DNA from: Palsa-744 sp963734815
GTDB lineage: Bacteria > Actinomycetota > Thermoleophilia > Solirubrobacterales > Solirubrobacteraceae
Length of the DNA: 64,000 nt
Assembly: GCA_963734815.1 (NCBI GenBank)
Contig: CAVTIH010000002.1
Coordinates: 248,001 to 312,000 of the forward strand
Direction of reading: 5' to 3'
Shown here: one piece after another, positions 27,259-34,917 of the stretch
Numbering within the stretch: position 1 is the first letter of the stretch
Layout of the letters: each line of letters opens with the position of its first letter
Notes under the pieces: generated by a model
The model's input: the letters and a program-made list of their open reading frames with translations, nothing else
Databases searched by the model: none
Told to the model about the DNA's origin: nothing
Translations under genes and position numbers: made by a program

Positions 27259-28292
27259 GCGGCGCTGAGCGCCTTGCCCGCCAACGCGGCGGCGCGCTCG
27301 ACCGCGGCGGCGTACTCGGCGAACGTGTCGGTCGGCAGCGACTGCGGTCCGTCGCAGAGCGCCTCATCGGGATCCGGGTGCACCTCGACGATGATGCCGT
27401 CCGCCCCCACCGCGGCGGCGGCGAGCGAGAGCGAGAGCACCAGGTCGCGCCGGCCCGCCGCGTGGGAGGGGTCGACGATCACCGGCAGGTGCGAGAGCTC
27501 CTTGAGGATCGGCACCGCCATCAGGTCGAGCGTGGAGCGCCGGTAGGCGTTCTCGAACCCGCGGACGCCCCGCTCGCAGAGCATCACCGCGGGGTTGCCC
27601 TCCTTGAGGATGTACTCGGCGGCCATCAGCAGCTCGTCCAGCGGCGCCGAAAGCCCGCGCTTGAGCAGCGCCGGGCGTCCGGAGCGCCCGACCTCGGTGA
27701 GCAGCGAGTAGTTCTGCATGTTGCGCGCGCCGATCTGGATCACGTCGGCGACCTCGAGCACCACGTCGATGTCGCGCACGTCCATCAGCTCGGTGACGAC
27801 CGGCAAGCCGGTCTCCGCCTTCGCCTCGGCGAGCAGCCGCAGCCCCTCCGCCCCCAGGCCCTGGAAGGCGTAGGGGGAGGTGCGCGGCTTGTACGCGCCG
27901 CCGCGCAGCAGCGTGGCGCCGCCGTCGCGCACCGCGCGCGCGGTCTCGAGCGTCTGCTCGCGCGATTCGACCGTGCAGGGGCCGGCGATCAGCGCGAAGT
28001 GATCGCCGCCAACCTTGCGCCCGTCGATCTCCAGCACGGTGCGCTCGCCGTGGCGGAACTGCGCGGAGGCCAGCTTGTAGGGCTTGAGGATCGGCACCAC
28101 TCTGTCCACCCCCGGCTGGCCCTCCAGCCCGAGGCTCTCCACGGAGGCGTCCTGCTCGACGTCGCCGATCGCGCCGATCACGGTCACGCGCGCGCCCTGG
28201 CTGCGGTGAGCCCGCGCGCCGGCTCGCTCGATCTTCTCTGCGACCGCCGCGATCTCCTCGTCGGTGGCCGACTCCTTCATCACGATCATCAT
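27255..28292 (-). CDS. aroF: DAHP synthase, type I beta with ferredoxin-like regulatory domain
   Basis: This enzyme condenses phosphoenolpyruvate and erythrose 4-phosphate, the first shikimate step. The preferred start is the ATG at 28292 (MMIVMKESATDEE) because AGAAAGGA lies 7 bases upstream and the sequence then aligns with the Thermotoga-type N-terminus. Residues 1-70 are the ferredoxin-like regulatory domain, and the barrel carries IAGPCTVESREQ, LRGGAYKPRTSPY, GARNMQN and VDPSHAAGRRDLV. The frame is open upstream to 28400, through a repeat element. It heads an operon through tyrA, aroA, cmk and der, and its leader holds a probable attenuator. Confidence 0.95.
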   Translation of the reverse strand: MMIVMKESATDEEIAAVAEKIERAGARAHRSQGARVTVIGAIGDVEQDASVESLGLEGQPGVDRVVPILKPYKLASAQFRHGERTVLEIDGRKVGGDHFALIAGPCTVESREQTLETARAVRDGGATLLRGGAYKPRTSPYAFQGLGAEGLRLLAEAKAETGLPVVTELMDVRDIDVVLEVADVIQIGARNMQNYSLLTEVGRSGRPALLKRGLSAPLDELLMAAEYILKEGNPAVMLCERGVRGFENAYRRSTLDLMAVPILKELSHLPVIVDPSHAAGRRDLVLSLSLAAAAVGADGIIVEVHPDPDEALCDGPQSLPTDTFAEYAAAVERAAALAGKALSAA

Positions 28293-28314
28293 CAGTAGGT
28301 CCTTTCTACTCATA

Positions 28315-28406
28315 AAGAGGGGCCCGACCGAAGCCGGGAGACACTCGCCTTCGGCTCGCATCCCCGCTTCGGCCAGCCGGCCTTCGGCCGACTGCGCCAC
28401 CCTCTT
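28315..28406 (-). repeat. Hairpin element, long form, in the aroF leader
   Basis: On the minus strand this 92-base element begins AAGAGGGTGGCGCAGTCGGC and ends GGGCCCCTCTT, with pairing 7-bp ends. It shares both ends with the 45-base element before priA but contains an extra inner block, the 49-bp repeat at 28326-28374. It ends 22 bases before the aroF start codon. It may act as the terminator half of an attenuator. Confidence 0.7.
28326..28374 (+). repeat. 49-bp interspersed repeat, copy 1 (aroF leader)
   Basis: The plus strand begins GACCGAAGCCGGGAGACAC and ends CCCCGCTTCGGCC. It closely matches the copy in murE (53505-53553, opposite orientation) and, less closely, that in murF (52495-52543). 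The core contains several CTTCGG/CCGAAG arms and can fold on itself. Confidence 0.85.
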
Positions 28407-28556
28407 GGCCTGGAATCTTAGTGTGGGGCTCCCGCCGTGAGAACGACGAGAGGATCGTGAAGGGCCTGGTGATGCACCCGGTGGGGTGGCGCTCGGTCGA
28501 GGAGACCCTGGGCGGCTGCGGTCCCGCTCTCACGCAGCGGGCACAGGCCGGAGCGC

Positions 28557-28646
28557 CTAGCTAAATCGCCAGGCGTAGGCGTAGGAGGACGAGCAGTCGG
28601 AAGGCGCGGGGATGTGGCGATGCGATGCGATGGCGGATACGGACAT
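28557..28646 (-). CDS. Aromatic-rich leader peptide upstream of aroF
   Basis: This 29-codon ORF starts at the ATG at 28646 and ends with TAG at 28557. Its last residues are SSSYAYAWRFS, placing two Tyr, one Trp and one Phe codon within the final eight codons, as in transcription-attenuation leader peptides. A promoter (28661-28689) ends 14 bases before the ATG. About 264 nucleotides separate its stop from the aroF start, with several complementary segments. The amino-acid content matches all three end products of the pathway that aroF starts. Expression is not shown. Confidence 0.65.
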   Translation of the reverse strand: MSVSAIASHRHIPAPSDCSSSYAYAWRFS

Positions 28647-28660
28647 GGTCGTCTCAGAGG

Positions 28661-28689
28661 TTTGTAGCAGCTTCGCGCCGCATCGACAA
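28661..28689 (-). promoter_or_regulatory. Probable sigma70-type promoter for the aroF leader
   Basis: On the minus strand TTGTCG (28689-28684) is followed after exactly 17 bases by TACAAA (28666-28661). A start site about 7 bases downstream would leave only a few nucleotides before the leader-peptide ATG. Confidence 0.6.
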
Positions 28690-28756
28690 GCGGTGGCGGG
28701 ACGGCGCCGGGAATCTGCATGCATCCGGTGGGCCAGCCGGGACTCTCTTTTTTGGC

Positions 28757-28787
28757 CCCCAACCCTTTACAAAATGAAGGGTTGGGG
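28757..28787. other. Strong inverted repeat between hisC-like gene and aroF promoter
   Basis: An 11-bp perfect stem (CCCCAACCCTT / AAGGGTTGGGG) with a 9-base loop lies 50 bases beyond the hisC-like stop. On the hisC strand it is followed by GCCAAAAAA and not by a U-tract, so it is not a textbook intrinsic terminator; it may still mark the end of that transcript. Confidence 0.6.
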
Positions 28788-28837
28788 TTCGAAAAGAATC
28801 AAAGCATCGCCGGCAACTCGTCAAGCTGTTGAGCGCT

Positions 28838-29917
28838 TCACAGCACTTCGGCAAGCGCATCCAGGAAGATCGCGTTCTCCTCGGGCGTCCCATAGGTGAC
28901 GCGCAGCGCCCCCGCGCGTCCGAGCGCACCTCCGCCGCGCACGAGCACCCCGCGCTCGAGCAGGCCGCGCATCACCTCGGCTTCGTTTCTATCCTCGCCG
29001 AGCCCGAACCAGCAGAAGTTGGCCTGCGACTCGGCGGGGTCGAGGCCCAGCGCGCGTAGCCGCTCGTCCATCGCGATCCGCTCGGCGATCGTGCGGGTGA
29101 CACGGTCGGTGACGGCGTCCTGGTGGTTGAGAGCCTCGGTGGCGGCGGCCTGCGCGACGGCGTTGCAGAAGAACGGCTGGCGCACCTGGTCGAGCGCGCT
29201 CGGCAGCTCGGGCGAGCCGCACAGCGCGAAGCCGACGCGCAGCCCGCAGAGGCCGTACACCTTCGAGAAGGTCCGCAGCAGCACGAGGTTGGGGTGTTCG
29301 CCCAGCAGCTCGACGGAGGCGTCGGGGTCCTCGAGCAGGTTGAACTCGCAGTAGGCCTCGTCGATCACGACGCACACGTGCGGCGGCACATCCGCCAGGA
29401 ACTGTGCGATCTCGGCGAGCCCCACGGCGGTGGAGGTGGGGTTGTTGGGGTTGCATACGACCACCAGCCGCGTGGCGACGGTGATTTCGCGCAGCATCGC
29501 GGGCAGGTCGTGACGATCGCGCTCGTCGAGCGCCACGGTGACCGCGCGGGCGCCCGAGGCAGCGCTGAGGTGCGGGTAGATCGAGAACGACGGCCACGCG
29601 TGCACGAGCTCGGCGCCCGGCTCCAGCAGCGCCTCACCGGCGGCAAGCAGGATGTCGCAGGAGCCGTTGCCGACCGCGATCCGCTCGACCGGCACTTCGT
29701 AGCGCTCGGAGAGTCGCCGGCGCAGCGCAGCGCTGGAGGGATCGGGGTAGCGGTTCAGCGTCGCGAGCGTGCGCTCGATCGCCTCTTGAACCGCGGGCAG
29801 CGGCGGCCACGGCGACTCGTTGCTCGCGAGCCGCACGCGCGGCGCCGCGTCCGCGTAGCCGCCGGCCGCCGGGTAGCTGGGTAGGCGCCGGATCCGCCCA
29901 GAGAACTCGATGGGCAC
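28838..29917 (-). CDS. HisC-like aminotransferase (histidinol-phosphate or aromatic aminotransferase)
   Basis: This 359-residue fold-type I PLP enzyme is of the HisC family. It shows LASNESPWPPLPAV, YPDPSSAALRRRLS, GNGSCDILL, CNPNNPTSTAVG, IDEAYCEF and the PLP lysine in RTFSKVYGLCGLRVGF. It lies directly after chorismate mutase (56 bases away) and next to the shikimate operon, which favours a role as an aromatic aminotransferase (Pat type) over histidine synthesis. Sequence alone does not separate the two. Confidence 0.88.
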   Translation of the reverse strand: MPIEFSGRIRRLPSYPAAGGYADAAPRVRLASNESPWPPLPAVQEAIERTLATLNRYPDPSSAALRRRLSERYEVPVERIAVGNGSCDILLAAGEALLEPGAELVHAWPSFSIYPHLSAASGARAVTVALDERDRHDLPAMLREITVATRLVVVCNPNNPTSTAVGLAEIAQFLADVPPHVCVVIDEAYCEFNLLEDPDASVELLGEHPNLVLLRTFSKVYGLCGLRVGFALCGSPELPSALDQVRQPFFCNAVAQAAATEALNHQDAVTDRVTRTIAERIAMDERLRALGLDPAESQANFCWFGLGEDRNEAEVMRGLLERGVLVRGGGALGRAGALRVTYGTPEENAIFLDALAEVL

Positions 29918-29973
29918 CGGCCTATTGTGCCGAGGAGCTCATTGAGTGTGCCCCCGGGTCGGGAACCGGGAGC

Positions 29974-30339
29974 TCACTGGGCGGACTCCAGGTCGGTGCG
30001 CAGCGCCTTGGCCTCGCCCAGGTAGACGTGCTGAGCGGCGTGGCCGTCCGCGGCGTAATAGTGGATCAGCACCCGGATCACGCGCGGCAGCGCGCGCGGT
30101 ACGGGGATCTCCCGCGCGCACAGCAGCGGGACGCTCTCGAAGCCGAGCGCGCGCGCGGCGACGGCGGGGAACTCGGCGTTGAGGTCGTTGGTGGCGGTGA
30201 AGATGCAGCTGACGACGTCCTCGGGGCGCAGCGAGTTGCGCTCCATGATCGCGCTCATCAGCTCGGTTGTCGCCTCGAGGATGTCCTTGGCGTCGTTGTG
30301 CGCAACGCTGATCGCGCCGCGTAAGGCATACAGTCGCAT
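29974..30339 (-). CDS. aroH: Chorismate mutase, AroH type
   Basis: AroH converts chorismate to prephenate. Starting at the ATG at 30339 (MRLYALRGAISVAHND) gives 121 residues, the usual length of the Bacillus-type trimeric enzyme. Family motifs are LRGAI, TATNDLNAEFPAVAAR and CAREIPVPRALPRVIRVL. The in-frame extension to 30492 is antisense-like and rejected. It starts 13 bases after the rluB stop. Together with tyrA it completes chorismate to hydroxyphenylpyruvate. Confidence 0.93.
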   Translation of the reverse strand: MRLYALRGAISVAHNDAKDILEATTELMSAIMERNSLRPEDVVSCIFTATNDLNAEFPAVAARALGFESVPLLCAREIPVPRALPRVIRVLIHYYAADGHAAQHVYLGEAKALRTDLESAQ

Positions 30340-30352
30340 TGCGGCGATTCTC

Positions 30353-31135
30353 TCAGAGTCCCCGGCCGGGCCTGCCCGCCCCTGGAACGCCCGGCGCCTC
30401 AGAGCCTCGCGCGGGAGTCCCACCGGCCTCGCCGAGCTTGCGCAAATCGGCCTCGCCGAGGCGGCGGTGGGCGCCGGGTTGCAGGGTGCCAAGCCGCAGC
30501 GGGCCGAAGGCGACGCGCGCCAGCGCGAGCACGGGGTGGCCGACCGTCTCGCACATGCGCCGCACTTGGCGGTTGCGGCCTTCGCGGATCGTGATTTCGA
30601 GCTCGTCCCCCCCGCTGCCTACCCGCCGCACCTGCGCCGGCGCGGTCGAGCCATCCTCCAGCGTCACGCCGACGCGCAGCGCTCGCAGCGCGCGCTCCCC
30701 AACCGGGCCCCCGGCGAGGCGCACGCGGTAGGTGCGGGGCACTTCGTAGCGCGGATGCATGAGCCGCTGCGCGAGCGCGCCGTCGTTGGTGAGCAGGATC
30801 AGGCCGCTGCTGTCGGCGTCCAGACGCCCCACGGGATAGAGACGACGCCGCTCCTTGGGGATCAGCTCCACCACCGTGGGGCGCGCGTGGGTGTCGCGCG
30901 CCGTGGAGAGCACGCCGACGGGCTTGTTCACGGCGTAGACGACCCGCGGCTCGGGGCCGCCGAGCGACTGCCCATCGACTTCAACGCGGTGGCGCTCGTC
31001 CACATCCCGGGCGGGATCGCGCACCAGCTCCCCGTCGACATGCACGCGCCCGGCGATGATCAGCGTCTCGGCGGCGCGCCGGGAGGCGACGCCGGCGTGG
31101 GCGAGGTGCTTGGCGAGGCGCATGGCTGCCACCAT
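30353..31135 (-). CDS. rluB: Ribosomal large-subunit pseudouridine synthase (RluB/RsuA family)
   Basis: This 260-residue protein has an N-terminal S4 RNA-binding domain (RLAKHLAHAGVASRRAAETLI) and a pseudouridine synthase domain with the catalytic Asp in GRLDADSSGLILLTNDG and the RNRQVRRMCETVGHPV motif. An ATG at 31123 (MRLAKHLAH) is an alternative start. A Gly/Pro-rich tail follows. It normally sits next to scpA-scpB; here rlmN is inserted between scpB and rluB in the opposite orientation. Confidence 0.92.
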   Translation of the reverse strand: MVAAMRLAKHLAHAGVASRRAAETLIIAGRVHVDGELVRDPARDVDERHRVEVDGQSLGGPEPRVVYAVNKPVGVLSTARDTHARPTVVELIPKERRRLYPVGRLDADSSGLILLTNDGALAQRLMHPRYEVPRTYRVRLAGGPVGERALRALRVGVTLEDGSTAPAQVRRVGSGGDELEITIREGRNRQVRRMCETVGHPVLALARVAFGPLRLGTLQPGAHRRLGEADLRKLGEAGGTPARGSEAPGVPGAGRPGRGL

Positions 31136-31175
31136 AGGAGCCCCAGCTCGACGCGACTGACGTCGACCCGAAGAC

Positions 31176-32282
31176 ATGGACCTGCAACTTCTCGACAAGA
31201 CGCTCACCGCACACGAGCAGCCAAGCTTTCGCGCCGCCCAGGTGTGGCGGTGGGCCGCGGCAGGCGCGGCGGGGTATGAGGCGATGACCAACCTGCCCAG
31301 AGCGCTGCGCGAGGAGCTCGCGCGGGAGGTGCCGTTCTCGAGCCTGCAGGTGCGTCGCGAGCTGAGCGCCCGCGACGGCACCGTGAAGGCGCTGTTCGCC
31401 ACCGCGGATGGGCGGCCGCTGGAGGCGGTGCTGATGCGATACCGAAACCCTCCGGGGGGTGGAAGCCCCGCGGGGGGTCGAAACCCTCCGGGGGGTGGAA
31501 GCCCCGCGGGGGGTGGAAGCTCAACGGGAGGTCGAAACCCTCCAGGAGGTGGGGTCGGGCGGCGCTCGATCTGCCTCTCCTCGCAGTCGGGCTGCCCGCT
31601 GACCTGCACCTTCTGCGCCACGGGTGCGATGCGGTTCGCGCGCAACCTCACCCCCTCGGAGATCCTCGACCAGGCGCTTCACTTCCGCCGGATGGAGCGC
31701 GTGGACCACTGCGTGTTCATGGGGATGGGCGAGCCGCTGCTGAACCTCGACGCGGTGCTGGCGGCCTGCGAGCGGCTGCCGGACCTCGGCATCACGCATC
31801 GCCGCACGGCGATCTCGACCGTGGGGTGGATCCCCGGGATCGAACGCCTCACGGAGTGCGAGCTGCCGCTGCGCCTCGCGCTCTCGCTGCACGCCGCCGA
31901 GGAAGCGCTGCGCTCGGAGTTGATGCCGGTCAACGAGCGCTATCCGCTGCGCGAGGTACTCGACGCCTGCCGCGCCCACTATGCGCGCAAGCGGCGGCGG
32001 ATCTTCGTCGAGTACGTGATGCTGGCGGGCGTCAACGACCGCTACGCGCAGGCGGTGGCGCTCGCGAAGCTGCTCGCCCCGAGCGGCGACACCCCGCTGA
32101 TGTTCAAGGTCAACCTGATCCCGTTCAACCCGACGAGCTCCCCGTTCAAGGGATCGAGCCGCGAGGCGATTGCGGCCTTCAAGGCGGCGCTGGAGGAGCA
32201 CGGCGTGCAGGCGACGGTGCGCCTCACGCGTGGGCGTGACATCGACGCGGCGTGCGGTCAGCTGGCGGCAAGTGCCGCCTGA
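31176..32282 (+). CDS. rlmN: Dual-specificity 23S rRNA/tRNA adenine-C2 methyltransferase RlmN
   Basis: RlmN is a radical-SAM enzyme that methylates A2503 of 23S rRNA and A37 of some tRNAs. The 368-residue protein has the radical-SAM cluster motif CPLTCTFC followed by ATG, the MGMGEPLLN motif, and the second catalytic Cys near the C-terminus (DIDAACGQ). Just before the conserved SICLSSQSGC, residues about 90-125 are a tandem repeat of RNPPGG and GSPAGG units encoded by six 18-bp DNA repeats, unlike any RlmN I know. It is divergent from rluB and convergent with scpB. Confidence 0.94.
   Translation: MDLQLLDKTLTAHEQPSFRAAQVWRWAAAGAAGYEAMTNLPRALREELAREVPFSSLQVRRELSARDGTVKALFATADGRPLEAVLMRYRNPPGGGSPAGGRNPPGGGSPAGGGSSTGGRNPPGGGVGRRSICLSSQSGCPLTCTFCATGAMRFARNLTPSEILDQALHFRRMERVDHCVFMGMGEPLLNLDAVLAACERLPDLGITHRRTAISTVGWIPGIERLTECELPLRLALSLHAAEEALRSELMPVNERYPLREVLDACRAHYARKRRRIFVEYVMLAGVNDRYAQAVALAKLLAPSGDTPLMFKVNLIPFNPTSSPFKGSSREAIAAFKAALEEHGVQATVRLTRGRDIDAACGQLAASAA
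31443..31550 (+). repeat. Six tandem 18-bp units inside rlmN
   Basis: Two unit types occur, cgaaaccctccggggggt (encoding RNPPGG) and ggaagccccgcggggggt (GSPAGG), in the order A-B-A-B-B'-A'. The first four are perfect copies. The 108-bp block keeps the reading frame and forms a Gly/Pro-rich loop. Confidence 0.95.
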
Positions 32283-32360
32283 TCAGGACTCAAGCGGCGA
32301 GGGCCGCCTAATTAGGACTCAAGCGGCGAGGGCCGCCTGATCAGGATTCGAGCGGCGAGG
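32274..32360. repeat. Three tandem 29-bp units spanning the rlmN and scpB 3' ends
   Basis: Units at 32274-32302, 32303-32331 and 32332-32360 each start GCCGCCTGATCAGG (AATTAGG in the second) and continue ACTCAAGCGGCGAGG with minor changes. Unit 1 contains the rlmN stop and unit 3 the scpB stop, so the C-terminal codons of scpB have been copied into the gap. CCTGATCAGG and GCCGC/GCGGC arms could make a bidirectional hairpin. Confidence 0.9.
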
Positions 32361-33021
32361 GCCCGCCCTCGGCCCGCGCCTCGCCGGCGCGCAGCAGGCG
32401 CTCGCGCAGCTCGGCCTGCTCCTCGGGGGTCGGGTCCCACTGCGCCACGTCGGGCAGCTCGCTCAGCGAGCGCAGGCCGAACAGCTTCAGGAACTGGGTG
32501 CCGGTGCGGTAGAGGACGGCGCCGAACTGCGAGCGCCCGGCCTGCTCGATCAGGCCGCGCTCCAGCAGCGTGGTGGCTGCCGAGTCGGCGCTGACGCCGC
32601 GGATGCGCGTTATCTCGGGGCGCGAGACCGGCTGCAGGTAGGCGACGATCGCGAGCGTCTCCGCCTGGGCCGGGGTGAGCGCGGCGGTGCGCGGCCGGCT
32701 GAAGAGGCGCCGCGCGGCCTCCTCACAGGCGGGATCGCTGGAGAGCGCGTAGCCGCCCGCGAGCTCGCGCAGCTGAATGCCGCGCAGGCCAGGAGCGTAC
32801 TGCTCGGCGAGCAGCCCCACCGCCGCGGCAATCTCCAGCTCGTCGACCCCTGCCGCGTCGGCCAGCTCACGGGTGGAGAGCGGGTCGCTGCTGATGAACA
32901 ACAGGGCCTCGACCGTCCGGGCCAGCTCCGGACGGCTCTCGGTGCCCCCGGAGGCCCCGGAGGCCCCGACCTGCGCCTGCACCTGCACCTCGGGTTCATA
33001 GGCGTCCGCCGCGTCGCTCAC
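32341..33021 (-). CDS. scpB: Segregation and condensation protein B
   Basis: ScpB dimerises through winged-helix domains and joins SMC and ScpA in the condensin complex. The GTG at 33021 (VSDAADAYEPE) overlaps the scpA stop by 4 bases and gives 226 residues. The core begins at ARTVEALLFISSDPLSTRELA, and VAYLQPVSRPEITRIRG and RGLIEQAG are typical. A Gly/Ala/Ser-rich N-terminal segment of about 30 residues precedes it. The last codons overlap the 29-bp tandem repeat. Confidence 0.93.
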   Translation of the reverse strand: MSDAADAYEPEVQVQAQVGASGASGGTESRPELARTVEALLFISSDPLSTRELADAAGVDELEIAAAVGLLAEQYAPGLRGIQLRELAGGYALSSDPACEEAARRLFSRPRTAALTPAQAETLAIVAYLQPVSRPEITRIRGVSADSAATTLLERGLIEQAGRSQFGAVLYRTGTQFLKLFGLRSLSELPDVAQWDPTPEEQAELRERLLRAGEARAEGGPSPLES

Positions 33022-33800
33022 CCAGCTGCTCCGGCGACGATGGCGGAGGCGTCGACCACGGAAGCGGTGGGAGTGAGCGCCTGGATGTGAATCTCGCCGA
33101 AGCACTCGCTCTGCTCCCAGGCCGCTTCGCCGCGTTTGTAGAGCTCGAGCAGTGCGAACACGGTGATCGCGACGGTCATGCGATCGTCGGCGTCCCCGAC
33201 GGCCTCCTCGAAGGTGAAGCGCCCGCGGCGCAGCAGCGAGCGCAGGTGCGAAAGGCGCTCGGCGAGCGATACGCGCGGGACGGTGATGTGGCGCAGGCTG
33301 ATCGCGGGCGGCATCACCAGCAGCCGGCCGAGCGCCTGCCCGAGCGCCGCCGGGTCGAGCACGCCGTCGATCGGCGCGGGCACTGCCCGCAGCAGGTGCG
33401 GGGGCGGCGGGGCCGCGCGGAAGCGCGCGCCGTCCTGCGCAGCGAGCAGCTCGTGCAGGTGGGTGGCGGCGGAGCGGTAGCGGCGCGCGTCGAGCATCCG
33501 CGTCAGCAGCTCCTCGGCGGCCTCGGCGGGCTCGATGTCGAGCAGCTGCTCGTCCTCCTCGCCGGTGAGCATCAGACGCGACTTGAGCTCCAGCAGGGCG
33601 GCGACGAGCACGATGAACTCGGTGGCGGTCTCCAGGTCGAGCTCGCCGCGGGCCTCGAGGTGGTCGAGGTAGGCGAGCACGACCTCGGCGAGCTGCAGCT
33701 CGAGCAGGTCGATCTCTTCGCGCAGGACCAGCGTCAAGAGCAGGTCGAACGGCCCGCTGAAGACGTCGAGGTCGAGGTCGAGCGCAGCGACGGAGCTCAT
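33018..33800 (-). CDS. scpA: Segregation and condensation protein A
   Basis: ScpA is the kleisin that bridges SMC heads. The 260-residue protein has the N-terminal FSGPFDLLLTLVLREEIDLL motif, a central acidic region (LTGEEDEQLLDIEPAEAAEE) and a C-terminal winged helix (TVAITVFALLELYKRG). Length and order with scpB fit the family. A 99-base gap separates it from trpS; I see no clear promoter there. Confidence 0.93.
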   Translation of the reverse strand: MSSVAALDLDLDVFSGPFDLLLTLVLREEIDLLELQLAEVVLAYLDHLEARGELDLETATEFIVLVAALLELKSRLMLTGEEDEQLLDIEPAEAAEELLTRMLDARRYRSAATHLHELLAAQDGARFRAAPPPPHLLRAVPAPIDGVLDPAALGQALGRLLVMPPAISLRHITVPRVSLAERLSHLRSLLRRGRFTFEEAVGDADDRMTVAITVFALLELYKRGEAAWEQSECFGEIHIQALTPTASVVDASAIVAGAAG

Positions 33801-33899
33801 GCTCGGGACTCCGTGCAGTGGGGAGTGACGCTCGCATCGGGCCGCCGAGCATTGCTAACCGCGCGGGTGCGTTCGCAGCTCATGCATCCACCGTACCGG

Positions 33900-34916
33900 T
33901 CACGCAGGATGGCCGCTCCGCGTGCCCGCGCCAACGCCCATCCGCTCGCGCACGTCGGCGAGCGTGGGCGCCGCGATCGCGCGGGCGCGGGCCGCGCCGT
34001 CGGCCAGCACAGACTCGAGCGCGGCCTCGTCGGCGCGCAGGGCGGGGTAGCGCTCGCGTACCGGGGCGAGGTACTCGATCAGAGTGGCGGCGACCGCCGC
34101 CTTCAGGTCGCCGTAACCACGCGCGTCCGCCAGCTGCGCTTCGACGGCCTCGGGCGTGAGCGCGCGTGCGACCGCGAGGATCTCGATCAGGTTGGAGACC
34201 CCGGGCTTCTCGGGCGCGCGGCGGATCTCCGCACCGGAGTCGGTCACGGCGCTCTTGACCTTCTTCTCGAGCACGCGCGGCTCGTCCAGCACGTACACCG
34301 TCCCCTGCGGGGTGCCCCCGGTGGTGGACATCTTGCGCGTGGGGTCCTGCAGGTCCATGATCCGCGCGCCGACGGGCGGGATGCGGTGCTCGGGCACGAC
34401 CAGCACCTCGCGACCGTCGCCGAAGCGGGCGTTGAAGCGCCGCGCGACGTCGCGCATCAGCTCCAGGTGCTCGCGTTGGTCCTCGCCAACGGGTACCTCA
34501 TCCGCACGATAGGCGAGCACGTCGGCGGCCTGCAGCACCGGGTAGAAGAGCACCCCGGCAGACACCAGCTCGCGCTGGGCGTGGGACTTGTCGCGAAACT
34601 GGTGCATCCGCTGCAGGCGGCCGAGCTCGGTGAGCGAGCAGAGCAACCAGCAGAGCTCGGTGTGCTCGGGCACGTCGCTCTGGCGGAACAGGATGCAGCG
34701 CTCGGGATCCAGACCCGCGGCGAGCAGCAACGCGGCCAGGGCATAGACGCTTTCGCGCAGCACGGCCGGCTCGTAGGACACCGTCGTGGCGTGCAAATCG
34801 ACGATGCAGAACAGCGCCTCGCCACGCTCCTGCCCCTCGACGTATTGGCGGATCGCCCCGATGTAGTTGCCGAGGTGCTTGGTGCCGGTGGGCTGGATGC
34901 CGGAGAAGATGCGCAC
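33900..34916 (-). CDS. trpS: Tryptophanyl-tRNA synthetase
   Basis: This class I synthetase charges tRNA-Trp. It starts with FSGIQPTGTKHLGNYIGA, containing the HIGH-equivalent signature, and has the KMSTT signature (TRKMSTTGGTPQGTV). The 338 residues match the usual 330-340. Its ATG is one base from the gcvPB stop, so it lies in the glycine-cleavage run. A short tail (AGTRSGHPA) follows the last helix. Confidence 0.95.
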   Translation of the reverse strand: MRIFSGIQPTGTKHLGNYIGAIRQYVEGQERGEALFCIVDLHATTVSYEPAVLRESVYALAALLLAAGLDPERCILFRQSDVPEHTELCWLLCSLTELGRLQRMHQFRDKSHAQRELVSAGVLFYPVLQAADVLAYRADEVPVGEDQREHLELMRDVARRFNARFGDGREVLVVPEHRIPPVGARIMDLQDPTRKMSTTGGTPQGTVYVLDEPRVLEKKVKSAVTDSGAEIRRAPEKPGVSNLIEILAVARALTPEAVEAQLADARGYGDLKAAVAATLIEYLAPVRERYPALRADEAALESVLADGAARARAIAAPTLADVRERMGVGAGTRSGHPA

Positions 34917-34917
34917 G

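Noticed and set aside
28313..28400. Upstream extension of aroF
   Set aside because: It is translated from the repeat element; AGAAAGGA and alignment to the family place the start at 28292.
28293..28690. T-box riboswitch in the aroF leader
   Set aside because: No T-box sequence or specifier-loop arrangement was found; the leader peptide explains the aromatic link better.
28757..28787. Intrinsic terminator of the hisC-like gene
   Set aside because: The stem is strong but no U-tract follows on that strand, so it is listed only as an inverted repeat.
31443..31550. CRISPR-like array
   Set aside because: Units are contiguous 18-bp copies without spacers, in frame inside rlmN, and no cas genes are near.
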